Source: Streptosporangiaceae bacterium
GTDB lineage: Bacteria; Actinomycetota; Actinomycetes; Streptosporangiales; Streptosporangiaceae
Direction: 5' to 3'
Assembly: GCA_030038295.1 (NCBI GenBank)
Contig: JASHPF010000341.1
Coordinates: 1 to 40,045 of the forward strand
DNA: 40,045 nt
Positions 8,759 to 17,446 of the stretch are shown here, piece after piece (position 1 is the stretch's first letter; every line of letters begins with the position of its first letter). The notes under the pieces are model-generated. The model had not been told where the DNA came from. It ran no database searches and saw only the letters and a list, made by a program, of their open reading frames with translations. Made by a program: the position numbers and the translations under genes.

Positions 8759-11218
8759 GTGCTTCCATCCGACATGGCGGACAGCAGTCCGAGCGCGGGC
8801 CAGCGCCCGGCTGAGGCCGATGTCGCGGACTCGGGCGAGATAGTCGCGGACTCCGGCGAGATAAGCGCGCCAGGGTTTCCCCGCCGGGTCGCTGGCCTGC
8901 GACCCCTGACAACCATGTTCGCCCCGGTCACCCGGACGCTGATACGGATCCGCCCGGCGGAACGGTCGGAGGATCAGGCCGGGCGGCTACGGCTCGCCGA
9001 CGGCGCGGGCCTGCTGCTGGCACGGCTGACCGTGCTGCCGGCCGTGCTGGTCCTGGCGTGGCTGATTCCCGGTCTGCCGCTGCTCCTCGGGCACGCATTC
9101 CGGCCGCTCCCCGCGTTGCTGATCTCGGTGCCGCTCGCGGTGGTGTTCGTCGTCGTGGGGTTGCGGGTCGTGCCGGCCGCGTGGCCGCGGCTGCTGCCCG
9201 CCCGGCGTCGTGCCGAGCCCGGCTGGGCTTCGTTGTTCGGGTTGCTGGCGACCGTCGTCGTCGTTGCTGGCCTGATGGGGTGGCAGTTCCGGGAGAGCTC
9301 GGAGGCGCTCATCGTGCTCCGGGATCCGGGCACATACCTGCAGGCGGGGTACTGGATCTCCCAGCACGGCGGGCTGCCCATCACCGAAAGGCTCGCGGCC
9401 TTCGGCGGCGCTCACTCGGGTCTGAACTTCGCCACGACCGGGTTCCTCACGCAGGGGACCGCCATCTATCCGGCCGTCACCCCGGGCCTTCCGCTGGTGC
9501 TGGCCGGGGCTTTCTGGGTGAACGGTGTTGCGGGCGCGACCGCCATGGGCCCGGTGCTCGGCGGGCTCGCGGTGCTGAGCTTCGCGGGTCTCGTCGCCCG
9601 CCTGGTCGGCCCGCAGTGGGCCCCCGCCGGAGCCCTCGTGCTCGGGCTGAGCATGCCCGAGCAGTACGTCGGCCGGACGACGCTCGCCGAGACGGCGCTG
9701 CAGATCGTGTTGTTTGGCGGGCTGTGCCTGCTCGCCGACTCGTTCGCGGTCCGCGGCGCTGGCCGGATCGCCGGCGGGTGGCTGACCGCGGCCGACCCAG
9801 ACGAGCCGCTCGCCGCCCGCCGCTTCGTGTCGCGGGTCACGCCCGACCGCGTCCTGGCCGTGCTGGCGGGACTGTCGCTGGGCTTCGGCCTCGTGGTCAG
9901 TCTCGACGCGCTGCCGTACCTGGTCGCCGTCGTCCCGTTCGGCTGCGCGCTGAGCATCGGGCGGCGGCGCCAGGCAACCCCGTTCCCCATCGGACTTCTC
10001 GTTGGCGTGTGTTACGGGGTGGTTGGCTGCCTGCTGCTGGATCGCCCGCTGCTCGACCGGGTCAGCCACCCTGTGGACCTCGCCGGGCTCGTGGCTGTCT
10101 GGCTGATCGCGCTGTCCTTCGTGGCGATTGAGGTCAGCCGGCTGGGCTGGGTGCGGCGGAACGTACCGCGCGCGCTGGCGGCCAGGCCGCTGCGCTGGCT
10201 GCCCGAGTTCGGCGCGTTCCTCGTGCTCCTAGCGCTGATCGGCCTGTTCGTCCGGCCCTACGTGCAGAAGGTGCACGGTCAGCCGGGCGCGGTGGTTGCC
10301 GCCTTCATCGCCTCGCTGCAGCGCGCAGAGGGGCTGCCGGTCGACCCGACTCGCACCTACGCGGAACAGGCACTGTACTGGCTGATCTGGTACATCGGCC
10401 TGCCGGCCGTGCTGCTGGGCGCCGTGGGCGTCATGCTGGTGGTCCGTCGCACCCTTCGCTCGCTGCTGACCTGGCGTGACCCCACCGGCGTGTGGCGCGG
10501 CTGGGCGCTGCCGACCGCGATCATCTGCGCCGGATCCGCGGTCGTGCTCTGGGCGCCCGACATCGTTCCCGATCAGCCGTGGGCGAGTCGGCGCCTCGTG
10601 GTTTTCGTCATCCCCGGGCTGATCTTGTGCGGGCTGTGGGCCACGTCCTGGCTCGCCAGGCGGGCCAGGGACCGGGGGGCCGGGCCGGTCACCGCGGGCG
10701 TCGCGGGGGTGTTCTGCTGCGCGGCGATGCTGCTGCCGACGGTGGCGACCACGTTCGGCCTCGGGCTGAGTCACAACAGCCAGACCGGCGCGCTGCGTCC
10801 GGTGGCGCAGGACGCGAACGCGCTGACTCGTATCGGAGCGGGGCAGCTCGGAGCCGTCCGCGCCATGTGCGCGCGGATCCCCGGCAACGCTTCGGTCGTG
10901 ATCGTCGACTGGGCCACGGCCGCGCAGTTCGCTCAGGTCGTCCGCGGAATGTGCGACCTGCCGACGGCATGGATGAGCGGGCAGGCGGTTTCGTCGGTCG
11001 ACCGCGTGATCGCCTCGATCGCTGCGACGGGCCGGCAGCCCGTGCTGCTCGCCGGGACACCTCAGCAGCTGGCGGCGTACAGCGGGGCGCCGGAATCCGT
11101 GCTCGACCTGACCACGACCAGTGACCCGCACGAGCTGACGGAGGTCCCGACCGCGCCTCAGGTCGTTCGGTACCGGGTCTGGATGACGCTGCCTGATGTG
11201 TCCGGGATCGGGGCCTGA
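8759..11218 (+). CDS. Large integral membrane protein, GT-C-like
   Basis: 819 aa, many TM segments, DPGTYLQAGYWISQHGGLPI extracytoplasmic loop; GTG start. Confidence 0.65.
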   Translation: MLPSDMADSSPSAGQRPAEADVADSGEIVADSGEISAPGFPRRVAGLRPLTTMFAPVTRTLIRIRPAERSEDQAGRLRLADGAGLLLARLTVLPAVLVLAWLIPGLPLLLGHAFRPLPALLISVPLAVVFVVVGLRVVPAAWPRLLPARRRAEPGWASLFGLLATVVVVAGLMGWQFRESSEALIVLRDPGTYLQAGYWISQHGGLPITERLAAFGGAHSGLNFATTGFLTQGTAIYPAVTPGLPLVLAGAFWVNGVAGATAMGPVLGGLAVLSFAGLVARLVGPQWAPAGALVLGLSMPEQYVGRTTLAETALQIVLFGGLCLLADSFAVRGAGRIAGGWLTAADPDEPLAARRFVSRVTPDRVLAVLAGLSLGFGLVVSLDALPYLVAVVPFGCALSIGRRRQATPFPIGLLVGVCYGVVGCLLLDRPLLDRVSHPVDLAGLVAVWLIALSFVAIEVSRLGWVRRNVPRALAARPLRWLPEFGAFLVLLALIGLFVRPYVQKVHGQPGAVVAAFIASLQRAEGLPVDPTRTYAEQALYWLIWYIGLPAVLLGAVGVMLVVRRTLRSLLTWRDPTGVWRGWALPTAIICAGSAVVLWAPDIVPDQPWASRRLVVFVIPGLILCGLWATSWLARRARDRGAGPVTAGVAGVFCCAAMLLPTVATTFGLGLSHNSQTGALRPVAQDANALTRIGAGQLGAVRAMCARIPGNASVVIVDWATAAQFAQVVRGMCDLPTAWMSGQAVSSVDRVIASIAATGRQPVLLAGTPQQLAAYSGAPESVLDLTTTSDPHELTEVPTAPQVVRYRVWMTLPDVSGIGA

Positions 11219-11353
11219 CCGTCCACCCCCGCCCACGGTCAGGAGCCGTTTTCAGCCCGGCGGGCCGCCCGGCCGACAGGGTTGCGTAGCGGTGCGGGGG
11301 CTCGGCGCGGATTTGCCAGCGCGCGACGGCGGCCCTAAAGTAAGGGCACGCGA

Positions 11354-11430
11354 CGCGGGGTGGAGCAGTTCGGTAGCTCGCTGGGCTCATAACCCAGAGG
11401 TCGCGGGTTCAAATCCCGCCCCCGCTACCA
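11354..11430 (+). tRNA. initiator tRNA-Met (CAT)
   Basis: Cloverleaf cgcgggg...ctgggctcataacccag...gcgggttcaaatcccgc...ccccgctacca; CAT anticodon; three consecutive G:C pairs in the anticodon stem and a 1-72 mismatch, initiator hallmarks; encoded CCA. Confidence 0.95.
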
Positions 11431-11473
11431 GGTCAGAGGCCTTCGGCAGACAGCCGGAGGCCTCTTTTGTCGG
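11394..11473 (+). repeat. Direct repeat, left copy (attL-like): 3' half of tRNA-fMet plus terminator
   Basis: 11394-11466 identical to 17447-17519; 80 bp with one mismatch (T11467/G17520). Confidence 0.93.
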
Positions 11474-11850
11474 ACTTTTTGTAAACGGGATCTTCATCAG
11501 GTGGCGTGATCACGGCCGTCGGGGCGTCGTCGGCAGGCACGCGGTCCGAGGCCAGAACGCCGCCGATGATCAGCTCAGCGAGCGCTGTGGCGACCTGCCG
11601 GTCTGTCTCAAGGTCGGACTGGACGTACTGCCGCATCGTGAATGCCACGTCGGCATGGCCGATTCGCTGGCTGAGCGCCTTCCAGTCGATCTTGGCGTCT
11701 CGACCTGCCGTCGCGTAGCTGTGACGTATGTCATGCAAATCGATGAGCGGCAGCTCTGCGCGCGGCCACCCGCGTCCGGGCCGAACTCGGCGCGCTCCGT
11801 GTCGAGCTGCTCGATTAGGACCCTCAGTGCCGCGTAAAAGGATCGAGCGC
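11433..11850 (-). pseudogene. Tyrosine recombinase/integrase remnant (catalytic C-terminus)
   Basis: LHDIRHSYATAGRDAKIDWKALSQRIGHADVAFTMRQYVQ contains the HxxR...H...Y catalytic segment; upstream LDTERAEFGPDAGG is in a different frame from WPRAELPLIDLHDIRH; N-terminal domains missing. Confidence 0.8.
11435..11468 (+). terminator. Rho-independent terminator of tRNA-fMet
   Basis: AGAGGCCTTCGGC-agaca-GCCGGAGGCCTCT hairpin followed by TTTT. Confidence 0.75.
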
Positions 11851-11948
11851 TATCACCCGTTGCGCGTTCGCGGTCGATTATGAGGCGCGCATCGCGCTGG
11901 GCGTCGGCCTCGTGGGCGGGCGATTGAAGTCGTCGTGCTGCGGTGGAC

Positions 11949-12557
11949 TCACGGACTGGTACTGGTACGGGCATGGGATGGCTCGTGGGTGACGCGCTCG
12001 GGGTAGGTCTTGGAGAGCCTCAGCATGTACGTGAGGATCACGCTCGGCAGGAGCAGGCCGAGTATCAGCTCCGGCCACCGGCGGACGGTGTGCTCGTTGG
12101 CGACGGCGGCCAGGACGCGGGAGACGCCCACGAAGAAGATGGCCGCGCCCCAGCCGGCGCTGAGTACCCGGTTGATCTTCTTAAAGGTCGGCGAGGACCA
12201 TTCGGCCTGCGGGACGGATTCGCGGGCAAACTGCTCGGTGAACGGCATGACCGGGATCAGGACCACGATGATCGTCCCCAAGACGAGGCCCACGCCGGCG
12301 CCTCCCCAGGTGGCCAGCCAACGGTCATGATTCTTGCCCAGCGTGAAGCCGAGGACGGCGATCACGGCGAAGAGCATCAGCGAGCAGGAATTGAGGATCT
12401 TCGGCGGCCATATGGGGCGGCTGGTGGCTATGACGATCAGGGCGGTCACGGCCGCAGCGAGCCCGGCGACGCCGATGTATCCGTGCGGCAGGAACCGGGA
12501 CAGCACCGAGAAGACGATCAGGGGCGCGAAAGCGAGGATGAGCGCAAGCGGTTTCAC
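11949..12557 (-). CDS. Integral membrane protein of unknown function
   Basis: 202 aa with repeated hydrophobic segments. Confidence 0.6.
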   Translation of the reverse strand: MKPLALILAFAPLIVFSVLSRFLPHGYIGVAGLAAAVTALIVIATSRPIWPPKILNSCSLMLFAVIAVLGFTLGKNHDRWLATWGGAGVGLVLGTIIVVLIPVMPFTEQFARESVPQAEWSSPTFKKINRVLSAGWGAAIFFVGVSRVLAAVANEHTVRRWPELILGLLLPSVILTYMLRLSKTYPERVTHEPSHARTSTSP

Positions 12558-12611
12558 GGCTGGGATCCTCCGGTCGTCTGGCTCGTGAAGCGACGGTCTT
12601 GGCAGATGCTG

Positions 12612-12767
12612 TTATGGCTGCCGGGACGGCAGGTGGTCCGCCAGCCAGTCCAGCATCTGGGTGTGCGTCAGCTGCCGGCCCGTGGGCTGGCAGTGGAAGT
12701 TCGCGCCCTGCGCCTGGCTAAACTCGATGATCTCCTTCTTCCCCGGCAGCAAGTCATATAGCTGCCG
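12612..12767 (-). pseudogene. C-terminal fragment of an alpha/beta hydrolase
   Basis: RQLYDLLPGKKEIIEFSQAQGANFHCQPTGRQLTHTQMLDWLADHL resembles the His-containing C-terminus of acylaminoacyl-peptidase-like hydrolases; the rest of the domain is absent. Confidence 0.5.
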
Positions 12768-12936
12768 CGGGCTCTTGATCGTTTGATCGTCGGTGGACCG
12801 TCGGACCGGATGCGATCGCGTGTTCATTCGCGTCCCTAAGCGGCAGTCGGCGAGCCCCGCGAGCGCGCCGAGTCGGTGCCGGGCGGTGGTGATGTTGTCG
12901 AAGGCGAGTGCGGGTTCCAGGTGCGTGAGATCGGGA

Positions 12937-13272
12937 TCAGACGCCGACCTTGCGGCGTGCCACCTTGATGGCGCCAATCTGGATGCCGAGCAGCACGCAC
13001 ATGACGATCGGAAGGATGACGTAAGGGGGTGCCTTGGACGACGTGCCATTTGCCGAGTGGCTGTGGCCCAGCAAGGCAAAGATCACAAGAAACACCGCAC
13101 CTACGGCCGGGTGCATGACAAGCCCCACGCGCTTGGGCACGAAGTTGTTGTAAGAGACTCCGAAATGGATCGGAACGCGCGCGTCACTCGGCAGGGTGAC
13201 CGCGCCATACCAGGAAACGCAAATCATCGCAAGCAGGACCACACCGCCGATGACGAGTGCCGCTGTCACCAC
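12937..13272 (-). CDS. Small membrane protein, DUF1648/SdpI-like
   Basis: RBS-like GGGAGG before GTG at 13272; LPSDARVPIHFGVSYNNFVPKRVGLVMHPAVGA resembles the DUF1648 motif. Confidence 0.6.
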   Translation of the reverse strand: MVTAALVIGGVVLLAMICVSWYGAVTLPSDARVPIHFGVSYNNFVPKRVGLVMHPAVGAVFLVIFALLGHSHSANGTSSKAPPYVILPIVMCVLLGIQIGAIKVARRKVGV

Positions 13273-13516
13273 AGCACCTCCCTGCAACGCTTCGTCCAGG
13301 TCCCTCGTCCGCGGCAGGCCGGAATCGGCGCGCGCCGGGCCTGGCTGCAATGCTGGCGGCATCGCGTCGCCTCGCGCTGCCCGGTGGCCCGGCTCTGCCG
13401 GTCCAGGCGGCGGTCGTCTCGATCACACCGGGGGTCGGCCTGGCCGGGCCTTTTCGTACCCGGCTGACGTGAGTCATTGTCTTTCATCGGTCTTGCCTTC
13501 CGCTGGTCGTTGCGGT

Positions 13517-15139
13517 TCACCCGCCGGCGGCTAGCGCCAGTGCACCCTTGATGGCCTGGTTCAGCGTTACGTCGGCCGAGGACGGGATGGGCGCGGACGG
13601 GTTCTCGGCGAGCACGCTCACCAGGTAGTTCTTGCCGCTTCGGGTCGTCGCCAGGTAGTTGAGCGTGAGGACGCCCGGTACAGAGCCGCCCTTGTACCAG
13701 ACCGACTGCCACTGGGTGGAGCTGAGACCGAACGCGCCGGGAAGATCGAGAATGGTCGCCAGCGGAGCCAGCCCTGGCTGCCGGGCCAGGGCGGCGAGCG
13801 ATGCGAAGACGTGGCACATGTCGGTGGGCGAGGCGAACCACCCGATCGAGTTGATGTCGCGCGGGGTGGTCCACGGCGACTGATCGCTCGGTGTCACACG
13901 GTCAACGGTGCTGACCAGAAACCCCGCACGCGCCGCGGGTTCAAGCGCAAGGTAGCGCTCGGCGAGCTTTGGCCAGTCGTAGCGGTCCAGGGTGAACTGC
14001 TCGCGCGTGGTGAGGAACGGCGTGTCCAAAGCGGGGTCTGCCATCCCTGAGGCCCTTGTCGCCTCTTCGACGGCACCTCGGCCAAGCAGCTCAATGAGCA
14101 TGTCAGCGGCGGTGTTGTCGCTGATAGAGATCATGAGAGAAGCCACGTGCTGCACGGTGACGCGAGTGCCGGCAGGCTCGTCTTGCAACGTGCCCGAGCC
14201 TGCGCTCTTCACCTTGCTGGTGATGGTCAGCTCTTGATCCCAGCTGACCTTGCCCGAGACGATCGCTCTGGCCAGGGCGTCGAGGACGTAGAGCTTGAAG
14301 GCCGAGGCGAGCGGGGCCGGGGTGGTCGAGTCGATGGACTCGATCGGCCGACAAGTGCTGCCGGTCACCGAGGCGGCGAGGAAGCCGACCCTCGGTGCCA
14401 CGGATCGGACATCGTGGTCGACGCCGGCCCATGTGGACGGCTCAGGCGGCAGAGGAGACGTAGCTGGCGGGGGGGCTCCCACGGGCTGGATCTGAAAGCC
14501 GCTGATCAGCCCTTGCGCGTCGACGGAGACGCTGACCTTCACCCTGGACGTCCGGCGGGCCGTGACCACGATCACCACCGTGTCAGGCGAACTGGCTGCG
14601 ACCGAGTCCAGCACGAATCCGCTGAGCGCCACGAATACAGCGTTGAGGTCGGCTGGCGGGCTCTTCGCGAGGAACGGCTGGTCAAAGTGGGCGGCGATAT
14701 CCGCAGTGGCGACCGGCAAGTGGGTCACTGCGCCGAAGAGCCAGCGCGCCTGAGCCCCGGCCGGGGTGTCCGGGAAGCTCAGCGTGGTCTGTGACGGTGC
14801 CGACGGCGTGGTCTGTGACGGCGGCGCGGTCTGTGACGGCGGCGACGACCGGGCTGACCTGCCGCAAGCGGCCGTGGCGATGAGGCAGGCAACGCTCAGG
14901 GCAAGGGCTGCCAGCCGGCGGCCATGGTGCTGAGACCGTGCTGCCCTGCGCGCCAGGACCCTGACGTGTCGCCGCCCGGCGCGCAAGCATGATCGAGCGG
15001 GCACCCCGGGCGCCGGCCTGGCCGGGCCTGTCGTACCCGCCTGGCGTGCGGCGCCCGCGGGCTTGTCCGTGCCTGGCCAGACGATGGTCACCCTGGATTC
15101 CGATTTGCCGCTGGCGAGGGGGGTGCCGGCCGTAGCCAC
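13517..15139 (-). CDS. Cpe/LpqF-like lipoprotein, class A beta-lactamase-fold serine hydrolase
   Basis: Lipobox-like LSVACLIATAACG; SAFK (SxxK), SDN in SISDNTAAD, KGG in YKGGSVPG. True start probably downstream of 15139. Confidence 0.8.
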   Translation of the reverse strand: MATAGTPLASGKSESRVTIVWPGTDKPAGAARQAGTTGPARPAPGVPARSCLRAGRRHVRVLARRAARSQHHGRRLAALALSVACLIATAACGRSARSSPPSQTAPPSQTTPSAPSQTTLSFPDTPAGAQARWLFGAVTHLPVATADIAAHFDQPFLAKSPPADLNAVFVALSGFVLDSVAASSPDTVVIVVTARRTSRVKVSVSVDAQGLISGFQIQPVGAPPPATSPLPPEPSTWAGVDHDVRSVAPRVGFLAASVTGSTCRPIESIDSTTPAPLASAFKLYVLDALARAIVSGKVSWDQELTITSKVKSAGSGTLQDEPAGTRVTVQHVASLMISISDNTAADMLIELLGRGAVEEATRASGMADPALDTPFLTTREQFTLDRYDWPKLAERYLALEPAARAGFLVSTVDRVTPSDQSPWTTPRDINSIGWFASPTDMCHVFASLAALARQPGLAPLATILDLPGAFGLSSTQWQSVWYKGGSVPGVLTLNYLATTRSGKNYLVSVLAENPSAPIPSSADVTLNQAIKGALALAAGG

Positions 15140-15930
15140 AGCCCGGCGACCTTGCCGTCATCGTCGAAGATGACTCGTCCGGTCGCCTCGCCGGCCTCGA
15201 AGTGCAGCGGCACCTCGACGACAGTGTGATCGCCGACGCGGTGGGCGAACGGCTCTCCCATGCCCTCGTAGCGGCCGATCATGGCGACTGTGCGCGCCCA
15301 GCCGCCGGCCAGCCGCCCGGCGTCGCCGCCTTCGCGCATTCTCGCGTTGAAGTCCGCACGCGCGCGTTCCCAGCGGCCCTCGGCAAGGCAGGTGATGATC
15401 CCGGCCGCCCGGTCAGCGGCGCCGGGCGGGACGACGGTGCTCATCGGGGCGCCGGTGCGAGGGTCAACCGGATGCCCGAACCGCTGGAACGCGGCCTGCC
15501 GGGTGGTGCCCAGGACATCGCCGATCTCCCTCCAGCTGTGGCCGGCGGCGCGCGCCCGGTCAACGGCCTCCTGCAGTGCCGCGCCGGTGGCGGCTGACAG
15601 CTCTCGTGCCGCCGTCATGGCCGCCACCGGCGAGCCGGCGCTGGCTAGCTCGGCCGCGAGGCGGCCCGCAGTCTCGCTGACCCTCCTCGCCATCGGGTCG
15701 GCTGCGACGGACCCGCCACCCACAACGTCAAGGCTGTCATGACGCCCCTCGGCCGTCAAGTTTGCCTTCACATAGCCACCCCGGCTGCTGCCGTCGGCGA
15801 GCTCCCTCTTGCGCCGTCCGGCGCTGCGGCAGGTAGCCCCGCAGTACCGCCGCCGCCTGCCTCTGCCGTGTTGCGGTGGTAGCTGGCGCCCGCACGCCTC
15901 GCACGCCGCCGGTCCCGCAACATCTGCCAT
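15088..15930 (-). CDS. Zn-ribbon-like / HTH / DUF3887-type protein
   Basis: CEACGRQLPPQHGRGRRRRYCGATC; HTH HSWREIGDVLGTTRQAAFQRFGHP; C-terminal DFNARMREGGDAGRLAGGWARTVAMIGRYE...VEVPLHFEAGEATGRVIFDDDGKVAGLWLRP. Confidence 0.75.
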   Translation of the reverse strand: MADVAGPAACEACGRQLPPQHGRGRRRRYCGATCRSAGRRKRELADGSSRGGYVKANLTAEGRHDSLDVVGGGSVAADPMARRVSETAGRLAAELASAGSPVAAMTAARELSAATGAALQEAVDRARAAGHSWREIGDVLGTTRQAAFQRFGHPVDPRTGAPMSTVVPPGAADRAAGIITCLAEGRWERARADFNARMREGGDAGRLAGGWARTVAMIGRYEGMGEPFAHRVGDHTVVEVPLHFEAGEATGRVIFDDDGKVAGLWLRPAPPSPAANRNPG

Positions 15931-15956
15931 GACATCACCCTAACGTCATCAGACGG

Positions 15957-16007
15957 ATTATCCGTGCTGGCACGAAATTACAAATCGTGCCCACCCCCCA
16001 GCACGGA
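15957..16007 (-). promoter_or_regulatory. Promoter with nested inverted repeats upstream of the HTH-DUF3887 gene
   Basis: Minus-strand TTTGTA (15979-15984) and GATAAT (15957-15962), 16-bp spacer; tccgtgctgg/ccagcacgga and ggcacga/tcgtgcc inverted repeats. Confidence 0.55.
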
Positions 16008-16060
16008 AAACGTTTTGGAACCCATCACATCCCGCTGCCACCCCGTGTGCATTCGCATCC

Positions 16061-16301
16061 CTACGCGTCCGTTGGTGGCTTCTGCAACTCTTCTGGGCTC
16101 GTGCCCATCAGCCGCAGCAGGTCGGCGGTCGACACGCGGTAGAGATGCCTGACGCGGATCGCCAGGCATGGAAAGCTGACGTGACGCGCGAGTTCGTAGG
16201 CCTTGGTGCGGCCGACTGCCGAGGATCCGTGCGGCGGTCATCAGGTCGATGGTCGGGGCATGCTGACGAGCTGACAGACGGTAAGCGGGGGTGGCGTTGA
16301 T
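16061..16301 (-). pseudogene. Excisionase/HTH (Xis-like) with a single-base frameshift
   Basis: Frame 1 INATPAYRLSARQHAPTIDLMTAARILG, then frame 2 GRTKAYELARHVSFPCLAIRVRHLYRVSTADLLRLMGTSPEELQKPPTDA*; removing C16216 gives ILGIGRTKAYEL. Confidence 0.8.
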
Positions 16302-16521
16302 GGTGTCCTCCTTAGGGTTCGGTTCGGGTGGTTGTAAGCGGCACCGGTTGCCGCAGGCGCGGGCATGGTGGCCAAGGTCAGATCACGTTCCGGGCGGGCT
16401 CGGACTCTAGTAAGCGAGGCTGCCGCGGGCGGCGTGTGTTCCCGAGTAATGGGAAGAACCCGCCGTAGATGCGGTCTGTCTTGCGGCCGACCGTCTCGTC
16501 CAGCACTGGAGTCACGACGTC

Positions 16522-17397
16522 ATGACCTGCCCGCACTGCCGAGGTATCGACCGCCGCGCACTTCTCGGCCTCCTCGGGGTCGGTGTCGCCAGCGTTCTCG
16601 TTGGCTGCGACGTCAACCCCCGCAATGTCGTCGACGTCAAGCCCAAGAGTGTTTCGACCACTGCTGCCAGCCGGGTGCGCCCGGGCCCGCATCCCGCCGC
16701 CACATCGAGCACGAACACCCTGCCTCCGATCCCCCCACCGGTGCCGGGGGCATCACAGGTCTTCTGGCAGGGGCCACCCGCAGCAGTGGGAGCCAGACAG
16801 GTTGCCATCACCATCGATGACGGTTTCTGCGCTGAGTGCGCTCAGGCCTACGCTGACCTAGCGCAGGCCACCGGTATTCACATCACGTTCAACCCAAACG
16901 GCTGCTACGGCGAAATCTGGACCCCGCTGGCCACCATCCTCAGGCCGTTGATCGAAGCCGGGCAGGTCCAGATCGGCAATCACACCTTCAACCACTGGTG
17001 GCTCACCGATCTCAGCGACTCCCAGGTCACCGCCCAGCTCGAACAGAATGAGGAGTGGATCGAGCAGACCTACGGAATCACTGCCCGCCCCTGGTGGCGC
17101 CCGCCCTATGGCGCCCATGACGAGCGCACGGACGAGCTTGCCGCCTCCATCGGCTACACCAACGTGCTGATGTGGAACGGCAGCTACGGCGACTCCACCG
17201 CGATCAGGCCCACCGAAATCCTGGCCCTGGCCAGGCAATACCTCAATCCCGGCGTCGTCATGCTCGGCCACGCCAACTACCCAGAGGTCACCGGGATCTT
17301 CCCGCAGCTCGCCGAGCTCGTCACCGCCCGCAGCCTGCACCCCGTCACCCTCGACGAGATGTTCGGAACCAGCCGCAGCACTGGACGATCAACATAA
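16522..17397 (+). CDS. Polysaccharide deacetylase (NodB-like) lipoprotein with Tat-like signal
   Basis: DRRALLGLLGVGVASVLVGC signal/lipobox; VAITIDDGF, IGNHTFNHWWL, RPPYGAHD NodB motifs. Confidence 0.88.
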   Translation: MTCPHCRGIDRRALLGLLGVGVASVLVGCDVNPRNVVDVKPKSVSTTAASRVRPGPHPAATSSTNTLPPIPPPVPGASQVFWQGPPAAVGARQVAITIDDGFCAECAQAYADLAQATGIHITFNPNGCYGEIWTPLATILRPLIEAGQVQIGNHTFNHWWLTDLSDSQVTAQLEQNEEWIEQTYGITARPWWRPPYGAHDERTDELAASIGYTNVLMWNGSYGDSTAIRPTEILALARQYLNPGVVMLGHANYPEVTGIFPQLAELVTARSLHPVTLDEMFGTSRSTGRST

Positions 17398-17446
17398 CGT
17401 CACGGTGCCCCTGGGCCATATCCGCCCCGCGCCCGCAGATACATCG

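Noticed and set aside
8987-10069. 360-aa minus-strand ORF
   Set aside because: Shadow of the 8759-11218 membrane protein.
14783-14845. Repeats encoding PPSQT in the LpqF-like protein
   Set aside because: Simple Pro/Ser/Thr-rich linker after the lipobox, common in lipoproteins.
16378-16692. Minus-strand 104-aa ORF near the deacetylase start
   Set aside because: Largely a shadow of the deacetylase signal region; no recognisable domain.
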